A stretch of DNA of 64,000 nt, taken from contig NZ_OCMT01000005.1 in NCBI RefSeq assembly GCF_900215335.1, positions 238,130 through 302,129 on the forward strand. The letters run 5' to 3'. Under the pieces are notes generated by a model. The model had not been told where the DNA came from. It did not search any database and saw only the letters and a program-made list of their open reading frames with translations. Both the position numbers and the translations under genes were made by a program. Source of the DNA: Pedobacter xixiisoli. Its GTDB lineage: Bacteria > Bacteroidota > Bacteroidia > Sphingobacteriales > Sphingobacteriaceae. Positions 52,298 to 60,756 of this stretch are shown here, in pieces. The stretch's first letter is position 1. Each line of letters opens with the position of its first letter.

Positions 52298-53530
52298 TTA
52301 CTCGTAACGTAAGGCTTCCACCGGATCTAATTTTGATGCTTTTTGTGCGGGATAATATCCAGAAACAATTCCAACTCCAATACAAAGCGCTAAACCTCCG
52401 CCAATAAATAACCAAGGGATAATAAAGCCTCCACTCATGGCCATGGATATAATATTACCTATGGCTACACCTAAAAATATCCCCATTATACCGCCAAGTA
52501 AACAAATTACAATAGCTTCTATTAAAAACTGTTTACGGATAACTGATGGATTGGCACCGATAGCTTTTCTAATACCAATTTCACGAGTACGCTCGGTTAC
52601 CGATACCAGCATAATGTTCATCAAGGCAATAGATGCTCCAAGCAAGGTAATGATACCAATGGCCATACCACCAATTTTCACCACTTTTAAGTTCTCTATT
52701 AAAGTTTGGGCTACAGCGTCACTTTTGGTAATTTCGAAATTGTTGCTTTCGCCAATCTTTATTTTTCTGATACTTCTGAACATCGAAGTAGATTCACCAA
52801 TGATATTATCTACAATATCGCCACCTGGCACAATCACAGTAATGGTATATGATGGATTGGCATTTGAGTTGATAAGTTTCGCTTTAAAAAGAGGTACGTA
52901 AACCGCTCTGTCTATGCTTGCGCCCATGCTAGAACCTTTTGCCGCAAGTACGCCAACAACTCTTAATCTATTGCTGCCTGCAGTAATTACCTTATCTAAA
53001 GGGTCTGCATCCTTAAACATGCTTTTAGCAATTTCCGACCCTATAACACAAATGTTTGGTCCATTAAGAGATTCTGAGTTGTTAAAACTTCTTCCATGCG
53101 AAAGTTCCAAGCCTTGTGCGGCTAATCCATTTTCATCGATTCCTCTAATATTAATGTTAGGGTTTGTTTTTTCCTGACCATATTTTACGGTAGAACCACT
53201 ACTCGCAAATACACTGATAGATACTGTAGCAGGTGTATTTAGACGTTCCTTAAATTTCAAGGCATCTTCATATCTAATCGGCTTGTAGCTTTTTGGTCGC
53301 TCTCCAGAACCTCCAATTCTAATGCCCGTGCCTCTATTTCTGATGGTGAACGAATTGGCTCCCATACTAGAAAAGGCATCTGTCATTTTCTTTTCAATAG
53401 CATCAATAGTGGTTAAAATGCCCACCAGTGCAGAAATACCTATAGCAATAATGAGTGCAGTAAGAAAAGTACGCAAGCGGTTACTTTTAATAGATTGCAT
53501 GGCTAATCGTACGTTTTCGCTATAGTTCAT
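52298..53530 (-). CDS. ABC transporter permease, MacB/FtsX type
   Basis: 410 residues. A first helix (about 20-42) is followed by a large periplasmic MacB-like domain (about 45-270) and three C-terminal helices with the FtsX fold (ERTREIGIRKAIGANPSVIRKQFLIEAIVI). It ends SKLDPVEALRYE, the classic permease tail. No ATPase or membrane-fusion gene is adjacent, so the partners lie outside or elsewhere. It probably works in a tripartite efflux or lipoprotein-type transport system. Confidence 0.92.
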   Translation of the reverse strand: MNYSENVRLAMQSIKSNRLRTFLTALIIAIGISALVGILTTIDAIEKKMTDAFSSMGANSFTIRNRGTGIRIGGSGERPKSYKPIRYEDALKFKERLNTPATVSISVFASSGSTVKYGQEKTNPNINIRGIDENGLAAQGLELSHGRSFNNSESLNGPNICVIGSEIAKSMFKDADPLDKVITAGSNRLRVVGVLAAKGSSMGASIDRAVYVPLFKAKLINSNANPSYTITVIVPGGDIVDNIIGESTSMFRSIRKIKIGESNNFEITKSDAVAQTLIENLKVVKIGGMAIGIITLLGASIALMNIMLVSVTERTREIGIRKAIGANPSVIRKQFLIEAIVICLLGGIMGIFLGVAIGNIISMAMSGGFIIPWLFIGGGLALCIGVGIVSGYYPAQKASKLDPVEALRYE

Positions 53531-53599
53531 TATGAGTATTTAGATGTTTGTTATAATCTTAAGCTGATGCTCTTAGCTTTAAACCTTAAAGGTAAAAAT

Positions 53600-53628
53600 A
53601 AAAAGTCCCGTTGTTAAGACAACGAGAC
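53600..53628 (-). terminator. Intrinsic terminator of the A-type carrier gene
   Basis: GTCCCGTTGT and ACAACGAGAC pair with one mismatch (53605-53628). On the minus strand four to five T follow (53600-53604 as A). It lies just beyond the stop at 53656. Confidence 0.7.
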
Positions 53629-53655
53629 CTCTTAAAATGTTACAATATTTTTTGT

Positions 53656-54009
53656 TTAAACAGAAAAGCTTGATCCACAACCGCAACTACTAGCTGCATT
53701 AGGGTTGTTAAATGTAAAACCTCTAGAGTTAAGACCATTTTGCCAATCTATCTCCATACCTAAAAGATACATTTGGTGCGCTTTGTGCATAAAAACCTTA
53801 ATGCCTTCGATCACAAATTCTTGGTCGCCCTCTTTCTTTTGGTCAAAACCCAGCACATAATTCATGCCTGAGCAGCCACCGCCCTCTACACCAACACGTA
53901 AGCCAAAATCTTCAGCAATTTCTTGTTGGTCTCTAAGCTTTATCAATTCGGTAATAGCACCTTGGGTAAAAGTTACAGGTGCAAAAGTTGTCTCAACAGG
54001 ATTACTCAT
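53656..54009 (-). CDS. A-type iron-sulfur carrier (HesB/IscA/ErpA family)
   Basis: 117 residues from the ATG at 54009. A frame continues upstream to 54096, but the product from 54009 (MSNPVETTFAPVTFTQGAI) has the family length, and the TATATTTG promoter at 54033-54040 lies between the two ATGs. The three conserved cysteines are in GGCSGMNY and SSCGCGSSF. It delivers Fe-S clusters to client proteins. Confidence 0.93.
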   Translation of the reverse strand: MSNPVETTFAPVTFTQGAITELIKLRDQQEIAEDFGLRVGVEGGGCSGMNYVLGFDQKKEGDQEFVIEGIKVFMHKAHQMYLLGMEIDWQNGLNSRGFTFNNPNAASSCGCGSSFSV

Positions 54010-54032
54010 CTTTATTTTAAAATTATGATAAA

Positions 54033-54040
54033 CAAATATA
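54033..54040 (-). promoter_or_regulatory. -7 promoter element of the A-type carrier gene
   Basis: The minus strand reads TATATTTG, a full match 23 bases before the ATG at 54009. This position excludes the upstream ATG at 54096 as the start. Confidence 0.55.
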
Positions 54041-54102
54041 AATATTAATGTACATTTTTGTTGCTCGTAATGGCTAATATTACGGTGTATAAACAAAACT
54101 GA

Positions 54103-54633
54103 ATGGATTTAAGTAAATTCCTAGTCAACTCGGCAAGCTTGGCTGCTGGCGGTACTGTTATTATTGTGCTTACTTATTATATGGTTCGAAACGATATCAT
54201 GAATTTTCTTAGTTCAAGAAAAAGCGTTTCCATCCCAGAAGATAAGGGTAGTTTGTTGGCTTTGCGTTTACAAGCCCATGAGCGGATGATTATTTTCGTG
54301 GATAGGATTAATCCGTCTAATTTATTGCTTCGGTTACACCAACAAGGTATTGAAGTTGAAGTGTTACAGCTAATGGCGGTGAACGAAATTAAAACAGAAT
54401 TTCAGCATAATATTACACAACAGCTTTATCTGGAAGCTGCTACTTGGAAAGTAATACGTCAATTAAAGGACGATACTATTGCCATGATAAACAATGCTGT
54501 TAAAAACCTAACTGCTGATGCTTCAGGAATCGAATTGAGTAAAAAAGTACTCCATCACATGGGAGAAATTGAAGAGAATCCTTATGAATTAACTATCGGG
54601 CTGATTAAGCAAGATATACATAAATTGTTTTGA
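54103..54633 (+). CDS. Membrane-anchored protein of unknown function
   Basis: 176 residues. One N-terminal membrane helix (about 10-28, ASLAAGGTVIIVLTYYMV) is followed by a cytoplasmic helical domain. Its ALRLQAHERMIIFVDRINPSNLLLRLHQQG and FQHNITQQLYLEAATWKVIRQLKDDTI blocks look like a conserved family, probably Bacteroidota-specific. I know no function. It is divergent from the Fe-S carrier gene and 175 bases upstream of the mutase gene. Confidence 0.75.
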   Translation: MDLSKFLVNSASLAAGGTVIIVLTYYMVRNDIMNFLSSRKSVSIPEDKGSLLALRLQAHERMIIFVDRINPSNLLLRLHQQGIEVEVLQLMAVNEIKTEFQHNITQQLYLEAATWKVIRQLKDDTIAMINNAVKNLTADASGIELSKKVLHHMGEIEENPYELTIGLIKQDIHKLF

Positions 54634-54658
54634 GGTTAAGTGTTTGGACTGATTAATT

Positions 54659-54793
54659 GGTTAACTGAGATTAAGCTTATGCTCCAACAATTAACCGATT
54701 AAACAAATCAACATTTAATCAGCTATTAAACATTTTAGCAAGTTGAAAATTGGTGCGAACAGTTAAACAATTAACCGATTTCAACAGTTAACC
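54659..54793. repeat. Short direct and inverted repeats before the mutase gene
   Basis: CAATTAACCGATT occurs twice (54688-54700 and 54768-54780), 80 bases apart. GGTTAACTG (54659-54667) and CAGTTAACC (54785-54793) are inverted around them. A related AATTAACCGATT is at 35717-35728. The gap has no coding frame that I trust. Confidence 0.55.
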
Positions 54794-54808
54794 AAATATA
54801 AAAAGTCT

Positions 54809-56353
54809 ATGGCGAAAAAACATACCACCACATCTGGAATAGAAATCAAGGATGTGTATACTACTGCTTCCCAAAATCAGGAGCTTCCAGGTCAATTTCC
54901 ATTCACCAGAGGAATACAAAAAGACATGTATCGTGGGCGTTTATGGACTATGCGGCAGTATGCAGGTTTCTCCACAGCAGAAGAATCAAACAAACGTTAT
55001 CATTATTTATTGGCTCAAGGTACCATGGGCTTGTCGGTGGCATTTGATCTACCTACACAAATTGGCTACGATTCTGATGATGAAATGGCAGAAGGTGAAG
55101 TTGGTAAAGTTGGTGTAGCCATTGATTCCTTGAAAGATATTGAGATACTATTTGATGGGATACAATTACAGGACATCACCACTTCTATGACTATCAATGC
55201 AACTGCATCTATCTTGTTAGCGATGTACATTGCATTGGCAAAAAAGCAGGGTGCAGATTTGCAGCAGATTTCTGGCACCATACAGAACGATATTTTAAAA
55301 GAATACGCAGCTAGAGGTACTTATATTTATCCTCCTAAGCCTTCTATGCGTATCATTACCGATATTTTTGAGTATTGTAGCAAAGAGTTGCCTAAATGGA
55401 ACACCATTTCTATTTCTGGTTATCATATCCGCGAAGCGGGATCTACCGCGGTGCAAGAGTTGGCGTTTACTTTAGCAAATGGCAAAGCTTATTTAAATGC
55501 GGCGTTGCAAAAGGGCCTAGATATTAATGTTTTTGCTAAGCGACTATCCTTCTTCTTTAATTGTCACAATAACTTTTTCGAAGAAATTGCAAAGTTTAGG
55601 GCAGCAAGAAGGATGTGGGCCAACATTACCAAAGGTTTAGGTGCTACAGATGAGAAAGCAATGATGCTTCGTTTTCATACGCAAACGGGAGGTTCTACAC
55701 TTACTGCTCAACAGCCGCTAAATAATGTGATGAGGGTCTCGAACCAAGCGCTGGCAGCGGTTTTAGGTGGCACCCAGTCTCTGCATACCAATGGTTACGA
55801 TGAAGCGCTGTCGCTACCTACAGAAGCTGCGGCTAAAATCGCCCTGCGTACACAACAGGTAATTGCTTTCGAAAGCGGAGTTACAGATACAGTTGATCCT
55901 TTGGCTGGTTCCTACTTTATAGAATCACTTACCGATGAAATTGAGGCTGCCGCTAATATATATATAGACAAGATAGAAATGATGGGTGGTTCGGTAAATG
56001 CTATCGAAAATGGTTACATCCAGCAGGAAATTGCCAATGCTTCTTATCAATATCAAAAAGAAGTAGAAAGTGGCGAACGTGTAATTGTGGGGGTTAATAA
56101 GTTTACTCAAAAAGAAGACAGTTTTGATGAGGTTTTTAACATCGATGAATCCATTAGGACGATACAGGTGGATAAGCTAAAAAAGCTGAAGGCTGAGCGT
56201 AATAATATAGCTGTAGAAGCTGCGTTGAATGATTTGAAAAATGCAGCTAAAGGAACTGAAAATTTAATGCCTTTTATATTGCTTGCTGTACAAGAATATG
56301 CTACCTTAGGAGAAATAGCAAACTGCTTAAGAGAAGTGTTCGGAGAGTACTAA
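54809..56353 (+). CDS. Acyl-CoA mutase large-subunit catalytic domain (methylmalonyl-CoA mutase family)
   Basis: 514 residues forming the TIM-barrel substrate domain of a B12-dependent acyl-CoA mutase: PFTRGIQ, TMRQYAGF (Tyr), MGLSVAFDLPTQIGYDSD, TIQNDILKEY, ISISGYHIREAGSTAVQEL (catalytic His), TQTGGSTLTAQQP, and NVMRVSNQALAAVLGGTQSLHTNGYDEAL. The Tyr in RQYAGF is as in methylmalonyl-CoA mutase. The C-terminal cobalamin domain (DxHxxG) is absent, so a separate small subunit must supply it; none is encoded here. A complete methylmalonyl-CoA mutase would be about 700 residues. Confidence 0.88.
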   Translation: MAKKHTTTSGIEIKDVYTTASQNQELPGQFPFTRGIQKDMYRGRLWTMRQYAGFSTAEESNKRYHYLLAQGTMGLSVAFDLPTQIGYDSDDEMAEGEVGKVGVAIDSLKDIEILFDGIQLQDITTSMTINATASILLAMYIALAKKQGADLQQISGTIQNDILKEYAARGTYIYPPKPSMRIITDIFEYCSKELPKWNTISISGYHIREAGSTAVQELAFTLANGKAYLNAALQKGLDINVFAKRLSFFFNCHNNFFEEIAKFRAARRMWANITKGLGATDEKAMMLRFHTQTGGSTLTAQQPLNNVMRVSNQALAAVLGGTQSLHTNGYDEALSLPTEAAAKIALRTQQVIAFESGVTDTVDPLAGSYFIESLTDEIEAAANIYIDKIEMMGGSVNAIENGYIQQEIANASYQYQKEVESGERVIVGVNKFTQKEDSFDEVFNIDESIRTIQVDKLKKLKAERNNIAVEAALNDLKNAAKGTENLMPFILLAVQEYATLGEIANCLREVFGEY

Positions 56354-56490
56354 AAACAGTGTGGAAAAATAGTTATTAACATCAATCGTTGAGGTGGGCT
56401 TGTTTATGGTATTGCTGTTTAAGTAGTTACAAAATAATTCAAAAAAATATTCGGAATGTTGATAATTTTTTGAATATTCGAAGTCTCAAA

Positions 56491-56511
56491 AGTGCGCTAT
56501 CAATTCGCACT
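56491..56511. promoter_or_regulatory. Short dyad in the dnaA upstream region
   Basis: AGTGCG and CGCACT flank 9 bases, 38 bases before dnaA. AATATTCG occurs twice just upstream (about 56446-56480). TGTGGAAAA at 56361 is a one-mismatch DnaA box. These may be dnaA control sites; the evidence is weak. Confidence 0.3.
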
Positions 56512-56548
56512 TAACGGAACTGAAAATCAATAAATTATAGAAAACGAT

Positions 56549-57979
56549 ATGGAAAAAACTTGTACAGAAGTGTGGAATAGCTGTCTCCAAATTATTAAGG
56601 ATAATATCCCGAATCAAAGTTTCAAAACTTGGTTCGAACCGATATCTGCCCTTAAGTTAGAAGGCAAGGTTTTGACCATACAGGTACCTAGTTTATTTTT
56701 CTACGAATGGCTTGAGGAACACTATGTTGGTTTACTTAGAAAAACAGTAAAAAAGCAGTTAGGAGACGAGGGTAGATTAGAATATAATATCGTTGTAGAT
56801 AAGTCGTCTAGTACGGGCTCTCCATACACTACTAACATGCCGTCTAATGGAAACGGTGCAGAGGCAAAAACACAGTCGATGCCAATCCCTGTTTCTATCA
56901 ATAAGGATATTAAAAACCCATTCATTATACCTGGTCTAAAGAAGTTAAATGTAGATCCGCAATTAAACCCTAATTATACTTTTGATAATTATATTGAGGG
57001 AGATTGCAATCGTTTAGCTCGCTCTGCGGGTTACGCTGTGGCTGCTAAGCCAGGAGGTACTTCGTTTAACCCGTTAATGATTTACGGAGGTGTAGGTTTA
57101 GGTAAAACCCACTTGGCCCAAGCTATTGGTAACGAAATTAAACGTAGTGTGCCAGATAAATTGGTGATTTATGTTTCTTGCGAAAAGTTCTGCCAACAGT
57201 TTGTAGACTCGTTAAAGAACAACACCATCAATGATTTTGTAAACTTTTATCAAGCAATGGATGTCATCATCATGGACGATGTACACAACTTTGCAGGAAA
57301 AGAAAAAACTCAAGATATTTTCTTCCACATCTTTAACCATTTGCACCAATCAGGTAAGCAGGTAATTTTAACCTCAGATAAAGCACCTAAAGATTTGGCA
57401 GGTTTAGAGGAAAGATTGTTAAGCCGTTTCAAATGGGGTTTATCTGCAGATTTGCAGGTGCCAGATTTGGAAACTCGTGTCGCTATCCTTAAGAAGAAAA
57501 TGTATGCCGATGGTATTGAGCTACCAGGTGAGGTGGTTGAATATGTAGCACATAACATTGATAATAACGTTCGTGAGCTAGAAGGGGCGATGGTTTCATT
57601 ACTTGCTCAATCTACTTTGAATAAGAAAGACATCGATTTAGCGTTAGCTAAACAGATGTTGAAGAACTTTATTAAAAATACCTCGAAAGAAATTTCGATG
57701 GAATATATCCAAAAATTGGTTTGCGAATATTTTGAAGTACCAGTAGATATGGTAAAATCGCAAACACGTAAACGTGAAATTGTACAAGCTCGTCAAATCT
57801 CTATGTATTTGTCGAAAAGCCATACTAAATCTTCATTAAAAACTATTGGTGCATTTTTTGGCGGTAGAGATCACTCTACTGTAATTTATGCTTGCCAAAC
57901 GGTGGAAGATTTAATTGAGACGGATAAAAAGTTTAAAGCTTACGTAAACGATATTCAAAAGAAACTTAAAATGAGCTAA
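56549..57979 (+). CDS. dnaA: Chromosomal replication initiator DnaA
   Basis: 476 residues. Domain I (about 1-85) starts CTEVWNSCLQIIKDNIPNQSFKTWF. Domain II is a linker rich in Ser/Asn. Domain III is AAA+ with Walker A GGVGLGKTHLAQA and Walker B VIIMDDVHNF, and the arginine finger region is LLSRFKWG. Domain IV ends with the DnaA-box-binding signature FGGRDHSTVIYACQTVEDL. It initiates replication at oriC. Neither dnaN nor a cluster of DnaA boxes is next to it. Confidence 0.97.
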   Translation: MEKTCTEVWNSCLQIIKDNIPNQSFKTWFEPISALKLEGKVLTIQVPSLFFYEWLEEHYVGLLRKTVKKQLGDEGRLEYNIVVDKSSSTGSPYTTNMPSNGNGAEAKTQSMPIPVSINKDIKNPFIIPGLKKLNVDPQLNPNYTFDNYIEGDCNRLARSAGYAVAAKPGGTSFNPLMIYGGVGLGKTHLAQAIGNEIKRSVPDKLVIYVSCEKFCQQFVDSLKNNTINDFVNFYQAMDVIIMDDVHNFAGKEKTQDIFFHIFNHLHQSGKQVILTSDKAPKDLAGLEERLLSRFKWGLSADLQVPDLETRVAILKKKMYADGIELPGEVVEYVAHNIDNNVRELEGAMVSLLAQSTLNKKDIDLALAKQMLKNFIKNTSKEISMEYIQKLVCEYFEVPVDMVKSQTRKREIVQARQISMYLSKSHTKSSLKTIGAFFGGRDHSTVIYACQTVEDLIETDKKFKAYVNDIQKKLKMS

Positions 57980-57996
57980 TGCTCATATCACAATGT

Positions 57997-58030
57997 AAAA
58001 AAAGCCGAGCAAATTTGCTCGGCTTTTTTT
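57997..58030 (+). terminator. Intrinsic terminator of dnaA
   Basis: A perfect 20-base palindrome GCCGAGCAAATTTGCTCGGC (58004-58023) is flanked by seven A and seven T. It is symmetrical and could act on both strands. Confidence 0.9.
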
Positions 58031-58039
58031 ATGGTAATC

Positions 58040-58126
58040 GCTCATTTCGACGAGGAACGATGAGAAATCTAACATTATAAATTTATTATGGCTTTTTCTT
58101 CGTCATAGCTCCTTGTCAAAATGACG
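58040..58126. repeat. Inverted pair of the CGTCATTTCGA repeat family
   Basis: The left arm (58040-58070) has CTCATTTCGACGAGGAACG and GAGAAATCT. The right arm (58096-58126) is inverse oriented, with CGTCATAGCTCCTTGTCAAA and ATGACG. It is the same family as 1714-1805, here more diverged. This covers much of the 313-base gap between dnaA and the NUDIX gene. Confidence 0.65.
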
Positions 58127-58193
58127 TGAGGAAGAGTGCAGACAAGTTTTTACTTTAATTGGTTTTGATATAATTGATTGCCCTAATTCATTG

Positions 58194-58213
58194 CCGTCGA
58201 CTTTAGTCGACGG
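58194..58213. repeat. Near-perfect palindrome in the dnaA-NUDIX gap
   Basis: CCGTCGAC and GTCGACGG pair around TTTA. It looks like a small dispersed palindrome rather than a terminator, because a proper terminator with T-run follows at 58233-58260. Confidence 0.6.
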
Positions 58214-58223
58214 AGTAAGGATA

Positions 58224-58260
58224 TAAAAGAAAGCCCATTTTGAAATTATCCAAAATGGGC
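58224..58260 (-). terminator. Intrinsic terminator of the NUDIX gene
   Basis: GCCCATTTT (58233-58241) pairs with AAAATGGGC (58252-58260). On the minus strand TTTCTTTTAT follows. A CTTTTATTT run on the plus strand makes it possibly bidirectional. Confidence 0.75.
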
Positions 58261-58292
58261 CTTTTATTTAAATGTATCTATGTTCTTAGTTT

Positions 58293-58832
58293 TTATAATC
58301 TGGGCAAGCCATAAAATAAACCAGCTACGTGTAGCGCTTGGTCAATCTTGTTGTCCTTTAATAATTGTTTAACCTCATCAATGCTATAAAGTTCCACATT
58401 TAAAATCTCATGCTCATCTAAATGTTGTTCATGTGTTTTTACACCACCTTTTAATAAGTAGGTAAAAGTTTTATTGGTAGATGTGGCTGGGTTTGGATAC
58501 AAAGTGGCAATCAATTCACAGCTATCAAAACTATAACCAGTTTCTTCCAGCAGTTCTCTTTTAATGGCAGTTTCTGGTTCCTCACCATCATCAATTACAC
58601 CTCCAGGAATTTCTAAGGAAATAATATCGGCTGCAAAACGATACTGACGCACCATAATTATTTCATTGCTTTTGGTTAGTGCAACCGCATTTACCCAATT
58701 CGGATATTCAAGTACATAATAATCGTCTTTAACCACCCCATTTTGTAGTTCGCAGGTGTCAACCCTTAAAGTTGCCCATTTCTCTTGTACTAAATATTTT
58801 GAGGCAAGTTTTTGCCATTTTTTTATTTCCAT
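58293..58832 (-). CDS. NUDIX hydrolase (ADP-ribose pyrophosphatase-like)
   Basis: 179 residues. The NUDIX box is complete: GGVIDDGEEPETAIKRELLEETGY (about 78-101), spanning Gx5Ex7REUxEExGU. IIMVRQYRFAADIISLEIPGG just before it resembles ADP-ribose pyrophosphatases (YRxxxxxxxxExPAG-type). It hydrolyses a nucleoside diphosphate linked to another group. It is the last gene of the minus-strand block ending here, but 100 bases from the next one. Confidence 0.92.
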   Translation of the reverse strand: MEIKKWQKLASKYLVQEKWATLRVDTCELQNGVVKDDYYVLEYPNWVNAVALTKSNEIIMVRQYRFAADIISLEIPGGVIDDGEEPETAIKRELLEETGYSFDSCELIATLYPNPATSTNKTFTYLLKGGVKTHEQHLDEHEILNVELYSIDEVKQLLKDNKIDQALHVAGLFYGLPRL

Positions 58833-58935
58833 CTATAATTAAATCAAAAGTTAAAAGTAAAGATTAAAAATAGCCTAAGCATCTAAAGCAAATATTCTAG
58901 TAGGTTTTTTAATTTTACTTTTGAATTTTACCTTG

Positions 58936-59322
58936 CTAAAGGTATTGCTGTATAACTTCTTGTCTGTGAAAATTTACCAGATGTACAATCTTGTGTTTTT
59001 CTGCTAAAACTTTATAGATCAAATTTAATCGAGGGGCAATCAGCTTATTTCTTTCAATGCTGATTCCTAGCTCATAGTAAAGGAATTCACTTAAAGAATC
59101 CAGTTTCTCGGCAGGTAAATCAGTTTCTGTTAACCACTTTTCAAATGTAGTAACATTACCATCTTCCAATATTACTGAAGGAAGTTTAAAAGCATTATTA
59201 AGGGTTTCATTAAAAAGTAGACTAGCCTGCGCTAAATCTCCTTCTAATTTCAACCCCATAATTCTTGCCAGCACTTGCGCAAGTCTTTCAATCTCCGCTG
59301 TAATTAAATCTTTTCTGTACAT
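58936..59322 (-). CDS. Small soluble protein of unknown function
   Basis: 128 residues, predicted helical. MYRKDLITAEIERLAQVLARIMGLK at the start recalls small DUF6483-like proteins, but the resemblance is weak and I do not assert it. There are no catalytic motifs or membrane segments. It lies on the same strand as the TPM/LemA genes; a 73-base gap separates it from the glycine-rich TPM gene. Confidence 0.65.
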   Translation of the reverse strand: MYRKDLITAEIERLAQVLARIMGLKLEGDLAQASLLFNETLNNAFKLPSVILEDGNVTTFEKWLTETDLPAEKLDSLSEFLYYELGISIERNKLIAPRLNLIYKVLAEKHKIVHLVNFHRQEVIQQYL

Positions 59323-59395
59323 TATTTACGTTGTAATGCTAAAAGGTTGTAACGTTGAAAGATTATTCAATTCCAACTGATAACTGATAACTGGA

Positions 59396-60169
59396 TTACC
59401 AGCTTCCGCTACTTCCGCCGCCGCCAAAACTTCCACCGCCAAATCCACCGAAGCCGCCGCCGCCACTTCCTCCTCCGAAACCACCACCAAATCCACCGCC
59501 AGAACTACGACCGCTGCCAAATAACATTCCCCAAAATAAAGCGTCAGAAACGCCACGACCGCCGATGACTTCACCACCGCCTCCGCCGCCGCCTCTTTTA
59601 ATGAGGATAATGATAACGATAATAATGATCAATACAATTAAGCCAGAGCCGGCACCGCCAACACCTTTTTTACCTTTAGGTTTATCGTTTTTGTACTCGC
59701 CTTTAACTAACGAAATGATAGAAGTAGTTCCAGCGTCTATGCCTGCGTAATAATTCCCATCCTTAAAAAAGGGCTTAATATCGTTTTCGATGATTCGTTT
59801 GGTGTAGATGTCAGGTAGAGCCCCTTCTAATCCGTAGCCGGTTTGTATGGAAAGCTTACGATCGCCCAGTGCAACCAATAAAATTACACCATTGTTTTTT
59901 TCTTTTCCACCAACACCCCATGCTCGCCCTAGCTTATAAGCGTATTCGTTAATGTCGTAGTCTCCAACAGATTTCATGATAACTACCGCAATTTGATTTG
60001 AAGTAGAATCATCAAATGCTACTAGTTTGTTTTCTAAACTAGCTACTTGTGCTGCGGATAAGGTATTGGTATAATCGTTAACCAATTTATTTGATTTCTC
60101 AGGAAAATCCTGTGAAAACCCAAAGATGGACGAAAGCAGTATGGTAAGTAAAAGCAATATTCTTTTCAT
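59396..60169 (-). CDS. TPM-domain protein with Gly-rich tail (YgcG family)
   Basis: 257 residues with a signal peptide (about 1-20). The TPM domain (about 25-150) shows VNDYTNTLSAAQVASLENKL, IAVVIMKSVGDYDINEYAYKLGRAWGVG, NNGVILLVALGDRKLSIQTGYGLEGALPDI. A single membrane helix of Ile/Val (about 172-190) follows, then a Gly/Ser-rich C-terminus ending GGGGSSGSW. It probably acts in membrane or photosystem-type repair or LemA-linked functions; its role is unclear. It is clustered with the next two genes. Confidence 0.9.
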   Translation of the reverse strand: MKRILLLLTILLSSIFGFSQDFPEKSNKLVNDYTNTLSAAQVASLENKLVAFDDSTSNQIAVVIMKSVGDYDINEYAYKLGRAWGVGGKEKNNGVILLVALGDRKLSIQTGYGLEGALPDIYTKRIIENDIKPFFKDGNYYAGIDAGTTSIISLVKGEYKNDKPKGKKGVGGAGSGLIVLIIIIVIIILIKRGGGGGGGEVIGGRGVSDALFWGMLFGSGRSSGGGFGGGFGGGSGGGGFGGFGGGSFGGGGSSGSW

Positions 60170-60237
60170 CGTAAAATGTAACTTGGGTTAAATGGCTACG
60201 TTAATTAATTGCTATAGCCATATGCTAATTCTTGAGC

Positions 60238-60672
60238 TTACTTTTTGTCGATAAAAACGATATCGTTTGGTAATTCGTTTACATCGTCGTTTTGATTAGG
60301 GAAAAATGAGGAGAGCTTTTCTCCAGCCAATGCAATCCCAGCAATAATTCCATCGCATAAATTTCCTGCCATGAAATGAGCTTTCATCGCAGTTTTGGTA
60401 GTTTCCCAAAAATCAGGAGGTACTAAATTGTTGATCCCTTTATCGCCAATAATAGCAAATTTATGGTCTTCGGTAGCCAAATAAATTAGCACACCATTAT
60501 GTTTCGAGGTTCGGTCCATTCCCAATTCATGGAAATAAGCGGTCGCTCTTTCGTATGCATTCTCTTTGCAGTGTTTTTCAACCGCAATGCGTATCTCGCC
60601 AGAAGTTGCTTTTTCGGCTGCGGTAATAGCTTGGGCAATAAGTTCTTGTTCTTGTGTACTGAAAATAGACAT
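60238..60672 (-). CDS. Second TPM-domain protein, without signal or membrane segment
   Basis: 144 residues. FSTQEQELIAQAITAAEKATSGEIRIAVEKHC, GVLIYLATEDHKFAIIGDKGINNLVPPDFW and AGIALAGEKLSSFFP are TPM-domain hallmarks. It lacks the leader and the glycine-rich tail of its neighbour, so it may lie in the cytoplasm or be a divergent partner. LemA-TPM-TPM sets are common in Bacteroidota. Confidence 0.88.
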   Translation of the reverse strand: MSIFSTQEQELIAQAITAAEKATSGEIRIAVEKHCKENAYERATAYFHELGMDRTSKHNGVLIYLATEDHKFAIIGDKGINNLVPPDFWETTKTAMKAHFMAGNLCDGIIAGIALAGEKLSSFFPNQNDDVNELPNDIVFIDKK

Positions 60673-60756
60673 GCCGATTAATTTAAATAGTAAAGGGTAA
60701 TGTATGCTTAGATGTTCGTAAGATATACATTACCCTGTAAAAAGGCAGTTTTATAA

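Noticed and set aside
54010..54096. N-terminal extension of the A-type Fe-S carrier
   Set aside because: The extension has no family match, and the best promoter element lies inside it, so translation should start at 54009.
56354..56548. Replication origin upstream of dnaA
   Set aside because: Only one near-match to a DnaA box (TGTGGAAAA) and two AATATTCG copies are seen; there is no box cluster or AT-rich unwinding element that stands out, and dnaN is not adjacent.
58936..59322. DUF6483 family assignment
   Set aside because: Only the first 20 or so residues resemble that family; I left the protein unnamed.
59396..59577. Glycine-rich or low-complexity gene on the other strands and frames of the TPM tail
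   Set aside because: Frames there arise from the GGN-repeat coding for the TPM protein's Gly-rich C-terminus.
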